From Undaria pinnatifida (taxonomy: Eukaryota; Sar; Phaeophyceae; Laminariales; Alariaceae): 64,000 bases of DNA. The position numbers were made by a program, and so were the translations under genes. The stretch lies in contig JABAKD010000022.1 of the NCBI GenBank assembly GCA_012845835.1, positions 871,501-935,500 of the forward strand, in the 5' to 3' direction. Each line of letters begins with the position of its first letter. Position 1 is the first letter of the stretch. This document shows, in pieces, positions 59,575-64,000 of this stretch. The notes under the pieces were generated by a model. The model saw nothing but the letters and a program-made list of their open reading frames with translations, was not told where the DNA came from and did not search any database.

Positions 59575-62061
59575 TCACATCTCATGCGGAGACTTGTTGC
59601 CGGGGTTGGCAGTGGTTGCGGTGTGGTTCAAGGCGTCACAAGACCAGTGCACCGCTTCCGCCCACAGGGATTCAGTCGGCGGTAGTTGAACGAGCGGGAA
59701 AATGATAGGGGCTTGGATGCACGCAGCAAGCGCTGCGTTCTGAATGATGCCTAGCGCTCTCTCGACAACACCGTTCTGCTTTGGGCTGTCCGCGTTGGTG
59801 AATTCCTGCTTGATGCAAAACTGTTTGCACACCTCTCCAAACTCCCCACCAAAGAATTCCCCACCGTTGTCAGACCTTACAATCTCAACCTTCGAGGGGA
59901 CACCGTCGGCGCGCACATCAGCCAAAAACTTCCTAAACGCGTCTGCTGCATCCGATTTGTGCTTCAGAAAATATACCCAGGCGAAGCGAGAGAAGTCATC
60001 CTTCACTAGCATGACATACCTCTTACCCAACAGAGAAGGGGTTCTCTTAGGGCCACTTAGATCAACAAAGACCCGTCCCAACTTCTCTGGCGCGCGTGAC
60101 TTAGTACTGCTGGGGATTGGTTTGCGGTAACCTTTCGCCATAGAACAGCCAGTACAGGGTCTTAGCGTCCCTAACAGTTCTACACCAAGTGCCTTTGCGG
60201 TCTCTCTCAGCAGTAGTTCGTTAGAGTGGCCATGCACGCAGTGGAAGATGTTGATATCTACAGCAGTCTCAGCAGAAGCAGCGCTACCGGGGGCAAGCAC
60301 GGGAAACGCCAGGGGAAAATCGCAACCAGTCTCCCCTCGGTTCTCAGCGGGGTCGGGTGTCAATAGGGGAAACGGCACATAGCCGTTGTCTGGCTCTATC
60401 CTGCAAGCGAAGTTGGAGTAACTAGATCCATCACCCTCGAATCTCAACCGTCCATCGAAAAGAGAAATGCACAAGCCCTCATCCTCGGTCATGAATCCTA
60501 CTCCCTGCTTATGCGCGGCCATTAGCGAAAACAAATTGAACGCCAAGTCCGGCATGTATGCCACATCTAACAGTTTAACAGTTAGATCTCCGGGGAAGAC
60601 TACAGTCAGCGTGCCATACCCCACGACGTCGATCAGGTGGTTGTCACCGATCCTAACCTTGTCGTCGCACAGTCGTACGTCACTCAACAGGTCAGCCGAA
60701 TGAGTCATGTGAAATGAAGCACCACTGTCTGCTATCCATTTCTCAGCTAAGCTCTCTGTTATGCTCTCACTACGTTCCTCAGTACACGAGTCATCACTAC
60801 GGCTAAACATAGCATTCGCAAGACAGCACACAGTCTCACCACTGTTGTTCTGTTCCTGTGCACCTTCGCCAGACGTCCTCTCCGAAGCCGGGGTGACACG
60901 AGCCTTGCACTGGTACCACATGTGTCCGGGTTCCAAGCAACGGATACACTTACCCTTCACCTTATCATACTCTGATTGGGGGATGGTCTGCTTGGGGGTG
61001 GGGGGGCTGCCTCTACCTTCGCTACCCTGGCTAGCATCAGCATTCGCTGATCCCTTGTTTCGCGACCTAGCATTGTTACGGTTGGATCCGCGACCACCTC
61101 CACGGTTACCTCCACGCCCACCTCCGCGGCCACCTCGGGCAGCACCATTCGAAAACAGTGCCTGACCCACGTTCTTTCCTTTTGACACGGGAAGTCTCAG
61201 GTGCCTCTGCCTGACAATGCTCTCTATTTCAGCTCGGGTGATTTCATCGCGGTACAAGAGCGTGCGTTGTTCTATCTCGTAGTCAGCTGTAAGAACTCGT
61301 ACCAGTTTGCGGTTCACCTCTCCTTCTGATTTCGGCACACCAAGCGAAGCAAGAGTACCAACAATCTTGTCTACGCGACTGAAGAATTTCATGGGCTCCT
61401 CACCCTTCTCCATTTTCACTGCATCAAACGCGTCCGACCATTTGACCTGTGTGGCAACTGATTTCGGAAGAAACCAATCCCGAAGCATTCTCCAAGCACC
61501 GCTTGGCGATTGCCTGGCAAACACTCTGTCTAATAGGTCAGTATCAGTCATGCTCTCAGTCAGACATATCCATGCAACCCGCGCATTCTTGATGTGTGGA
61601 CGGCTCAAACCTTGCGAAATAAAGTATTGCGTGTCTTTGGTTGTGTCACCTACAGCTACCTCTATGTCTGTAAGCATAGAACCCAAACACCCACTCATCG
61701 ATACGAACGCTTCGAACCGCTTACTCCATACGGGGAATTCCTCAGGTTTACCGCTGAATTTGGGGACTGCCTGCTTTATACTACTGAATTCACGAGGGCC
61801 TACATTTACACCTGAACTCTCAACGGATTCGTCATACCTAATCTCGTCTACGTGTACACCACCACCAGGGGCTTGCAAGTTCCCACCGGTTACGACTCCA
61901 TCTTGGCGTTCCCTGCCAGGGTTGGACTGGGCCTCTCCACGGCCCCGGTCGCTGGCCATCCGCTCTTCCAGTCGATCTTGTCGGGATACCAATGATCTCA
62001 GCAAGACCATCATTTCTTCTTGTGAGCCGGCCTCCTCTTGGTCATGCTCACTTCCAGGCAT
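59575..62061 (-). CDS. Copia gag-protease-integrase part of the polyprotein (ends at an in-frame TGA)
   Basis: The 828-residue frame starts 31 nt inside the 5' LTR. In order it has a capsid-like gag region, a basic Gly/Arg/Asn-rich linker (about 310-340), a CCHC zinc knuckle (CIRCLEPGHMWYQC, about 370-383), an aspartic protease box (DSGAS, about 440), a His/Cys pre-integrase zinc region (about 615-645, ending CTGC) and the integrase core. The integrase acidic residues are visible in VFVDLSG (about 664), RSDNGGEFF (about 728) and NGVVER (about 766). The frame stops at TGA (59575-59577), where the next half continues in the same frame. The protein packages and processes the element and integrates the cDNA. 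Confidence 0.95.
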   Translation of the reverse strand: MPGSEHDQEEAGSQEEMMVLLRSLVSRQDRLEERMASDRGRGEAQSNPGRERQDGVVTGGNLQAPGGGVHVDEIRYDESVESSGVNVGPREFSSIKQAVPKFSGKPEEFPVWSKRFEAFVSMSGCLGSMLTDIEVAVGDTTKDTQYFISQGLSRPHIKNARVAWICLTESMTDTDLLDRVFARQSPSGAWRMLRDWFLPKSVATQVKWSDAFDAVKMEKGEEPMKFFSRVDKIVGTLASLGVPKSEGEVNRKLVRVLTADYEIEQRTLLYRDEITRAEIESIVRQRHLRLPVSKGKNVGQALFSNGAARGGRGGGRGGNRGGGRGSNRNNARSRNKGSANADASQGSEGRGSPPTPKQTIPQSEYDKVKGKCIRCLEPGHMWYQCKARVTPASERTSGEGAQEQNNSGETVCCLANAMFSRSDDSCTEERSESITESLAEKWIADSGASFHMTHSADLLSDVRLCDDKVRIGDNHLIDVVGYGTLTVVFPGDLTVKLLDVAYMPDLAFNLFSLMAAHKQGVGFMTEDEGLCISLFDGRLRFEGDGSSYSNFACRIEPDNGYVPFPLLTPDPAENRGETGCDFPLAFPVLAPGSAASAETAVDINIFHCVHGHSNELLLRETAKALGVELLGTLRPCTGCSMAKGYRKPIPSSTKSRAPEKLGRVFVDLSGPKRTPSLLGKRYVMLVKDDFSRFAWVYFLKHKSDAADAFRKFLADVRADGVPSKVEIVRSDNGGEFFGGEFGEVCKQFCIKQEFTNADSPKQNGVVERALGIIQNAALAACIQAPIIFPLVQLPPTESLWAEAVHWSCDALNHTATTANPGNKSPHEM

Positions 62062-62092
62062 TGTTCCGATTCAAACGTAAAGCACGTTAACG

Positions 62093-62522
62093 TGTTGGAT
62101 TAAATCGGTTATGCGAAGAATAATGTGCTCCCAGCAGCCCAGTCTCAGGGCGCGAGCTTCACTGCAACACACAGTGTGAAGAAGATGGTATATAGATGTC
62201 TTTATTAGCTGGTCCCGGATGCTGATAAGAGGGAAAGAGATGGAGTGAGGCGAGTGGGCGAAGCCATCTCGCTCCACACCAGGCAATATTCTCAACGTCC
62301 CAAATTCCCAAATACTACAGGTGCTACATTCTCATATTTCCACGTGTTCCTAGATTGGTTCCAGGAACAGTCTACAAGGACCTTCGGGACTATTCCACGT
62401 GTCCTTCCCATGCTATAATATTCCGCAATGCACCGTCGGGTAATCCGACAATACCCCGTCGGACGATCCTTCGTGACCATCGTTGTTCCTACTTTGTTCG
62501 TTGAGACAAGCTATATCGAACA
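62093..62522 (-). repeat. 5' LTR of the Copia element
   Basis: On the minus strand it begins TGTTCGATATAGC and ends TTTAATCCAACA. It contains an AATAAAG polyadenylation-type signal (62200-62206) and a CTATATA TATA-like box close by (62189-62195), so promoter and terminator signals are inside the LTR as expected. Confidence 0.95.
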
Positions 62523-64000
62523 CTGCTGCTGCTGCTGCCTCTGCTGTACCCTGCCCCTGCTCCTGCTGCGGGAGGTGTATACCTCGTCATCGTTGGCACA
62601 TACTGCCAACGATGGACCACATCATACTTCGAAATATATTTTATTGGGTCCAGCGCAATGTTAGTCTATTGATTTAGTGTCTTCAGCTGGTTTGGGAGAT
62701 GCCTCGTCATCGTAACCACAAATTGGCAAGATTGGACCCCACTAAACAGTATAATGTTCCACACAATACACTCTACGATTGTACTCCCACATCGTGCAGT
62801 CGCGCAGCTTTTGAGTATTTGCCGACATGGAGGAAGCGGTTGAGCCGTGAGGGTCGTGGCTTTTAGACGGCCATATCGATACGACAAGGTTTGATATCGA
62901 TCCTGTCTGTCTTCGGCGTGCATGGTCTCTACGTTGCTAAGGAAGAGCCTTTGCTGAGCCTGCTACCCTTTCGAGCGGGCAGAACTTGCTGCAAGACAAC
63001 CATCCTACTAGTCGATATTGGTTGGCAATCTCCGACGGGTACAAATTGGGGAAGGGGCAACACAACAACGTCTTGGATGCCGCAGTGGTAGGACGGAAGA
63101 TGTTGCTGTACGGGTCGCGAGTATTAGACTGCTGTATCGACACGATGAGGCTCGATTGATTGACACCGTCATAGGACGAAGGGTAGTAACCGTGAATACA
63201 AAACGTCTGCGTGGGGCGCGCAGGGTGGAATAGAAAGTTGAAGACTGGGGTTTCGCGGGGCCAGGATGGCGCCACTGTTACGGGCGAGGGTGTACGAAAA
63301 CTTGCCACTCTTGTTCTCATGATAGGGATCTTCGACGCGGACGTAGGGACATGAGTAGAGTCCACATTACTCTGGTGTCGTAGTAATGAAGGGAGAGGTG
63401 CTGTACGGGTCGCCTCTGTTGGGTGACTTTGTCGACGCGACTTGGTTTGCTGCTACTACTCCATTTTGCCATCCGGTTTTGCGCAGCGTGGGTAGTGATG
63501 CCGTCGTCGGAAGGGGTCTATAATGTTGTAAGGTGTAGAACCATCGGCGATTGCGTTTCCTCCCGCAGGGGACAGACTAGTATGCTGCATGAATTATGTG
63601 TGTGTTATGTTTGACAGTGGGGTGGGGTGGTAGCACGAGAGAGGCGTTTAACGGCATGGTGTCTCCTTTTCTTGTTCGGGTTGTCTGCAATGTATACGGT
63701 AGGAATTTCTGCTGGCATTGCCGTCGGGATGCATGGATGGTCTCGCTTTTCCTAAAAGGTGGAGCCATCGGCAAGATTGTTCCCCTCTTTGGAGCGTAGA
63801 ATCTTTGGTGCAACACCAATACCTTTTTAGCCGCAAGAAAGGGCCGTGGCGCGGGAAAGCGAGAGAGCTTCAATAGAAGCTATTAATAGCTTGGATTCGT
63901 GGTGATACGGGCGGTGATGACACCGCTACGGGTGACTCGCTCGCATCGCGGTAGGTGGTTAAAAACCTTGAACCCTATTTATCGCAACGCGCAGGTATGC
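62523..64000. other. Right-hand flank, no gene seen
   Basis: CTG-rich bases continue the microsatellite beside the Copia element (62523-62570). The rest shows loose repeats of phrases such as CCTCGTCATCGT (62580, 62702) and GCTGTACGGGTCGC (63104, 63400), and a CTATTAATAG palindrome at 63880-63889. The open frames (for example the minus frame at 62937-63365) have no recognisable content. Confidence 0.5.

Larger units (their letters stand above)
56729..62522 (-). mobile_element. Young Ty1/Copia LTR retrotransposon
   Basis: A 5,794-bp element with two 430-bp LTRs (TG...CA ends), flanked by the 5-bp target duplication CTGCT, and one gag-pol frame on the minus strand in the Copia order (protease, integrase, reverse transcriptase, RNase H). 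Copia elements copy themselves via RNA and reinsert the cDNA. Read by eye the LTRs differ at one position (57059 T against 62423 C), so insertion is recent. The frame is interrupted by a single in-frame TGA at 59575-59577. It sits in a CTG/CAG microsatellite. Confidence 0.96.

Overview
The window reads as nuclear DNA of an intron-rich eukaryote, most likely a brown alga (Phaeophyceae). The basis is GT-AG introns that dwarf their exons, dense dispersed repeats and microsatellites, a Ty1/Copia LTR retrotransposon, and relics of a reverse-transcriptase element whose C-terminal wording I recognise from brown-algal assemblies. The last point is from memory and is inference. No prokaryotic operon, rRNA, convincing tRNA or CRISPR array was seen.

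Region 1-47 kb is essentially one minus-strand gene. I assembled 22 coding exons from splice sites, reading frame and exon phase. Every junction is phase-compatible, and the first 21 exons total 2802 nt (934 codons). The last exon runs off the left edge. The product is a charged, helix-rich protein of more than 1,120 residues. It has two EF-hand-like loops, a canonical IQ motif with weaker IQ-like segments, a long coiled-coil-like middle, WW-like modules and an acidic Ser/Pro/Glu tail. It looks like a calcium/calmodulin-responsive scaffold or cytoskeletal protein, but I cannot name it. Over 90% of the locus is intron. The introns hold a TIR element family (called D here) that carries minisatellites, a 172-unit telomere-like array, a foldback-like GATCTA element, several other repeat families, a decayed non-LTR retrotransposon and decayed duplicates of the gene's own exons.

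Region 47-54 kb is gene-poor, with CAG/CTG-rich repeats and one weak minus-strand ORF. At 54.1-56.4 kb a small three-exon plus-strand gene is supported (about 150 residues).

Region 56.7-62.5 kb is a very young Copia element on the minus strand. Its 430-bp LTRs differ at one base in my by-eye comparison, it has a 5-bp target duplication, and its gag-pol frame is open except for one in-frame TGA. The last 1.5 kb shows no supportable gene.

Outside the genes, the 9-mer TACCAGGTA (or its complement) occurs at least 15 times where about 0.5 is expected, and the palindrome CTATTAATAG at least five times. All coordinates were read by eye; no alignment or database search was run.
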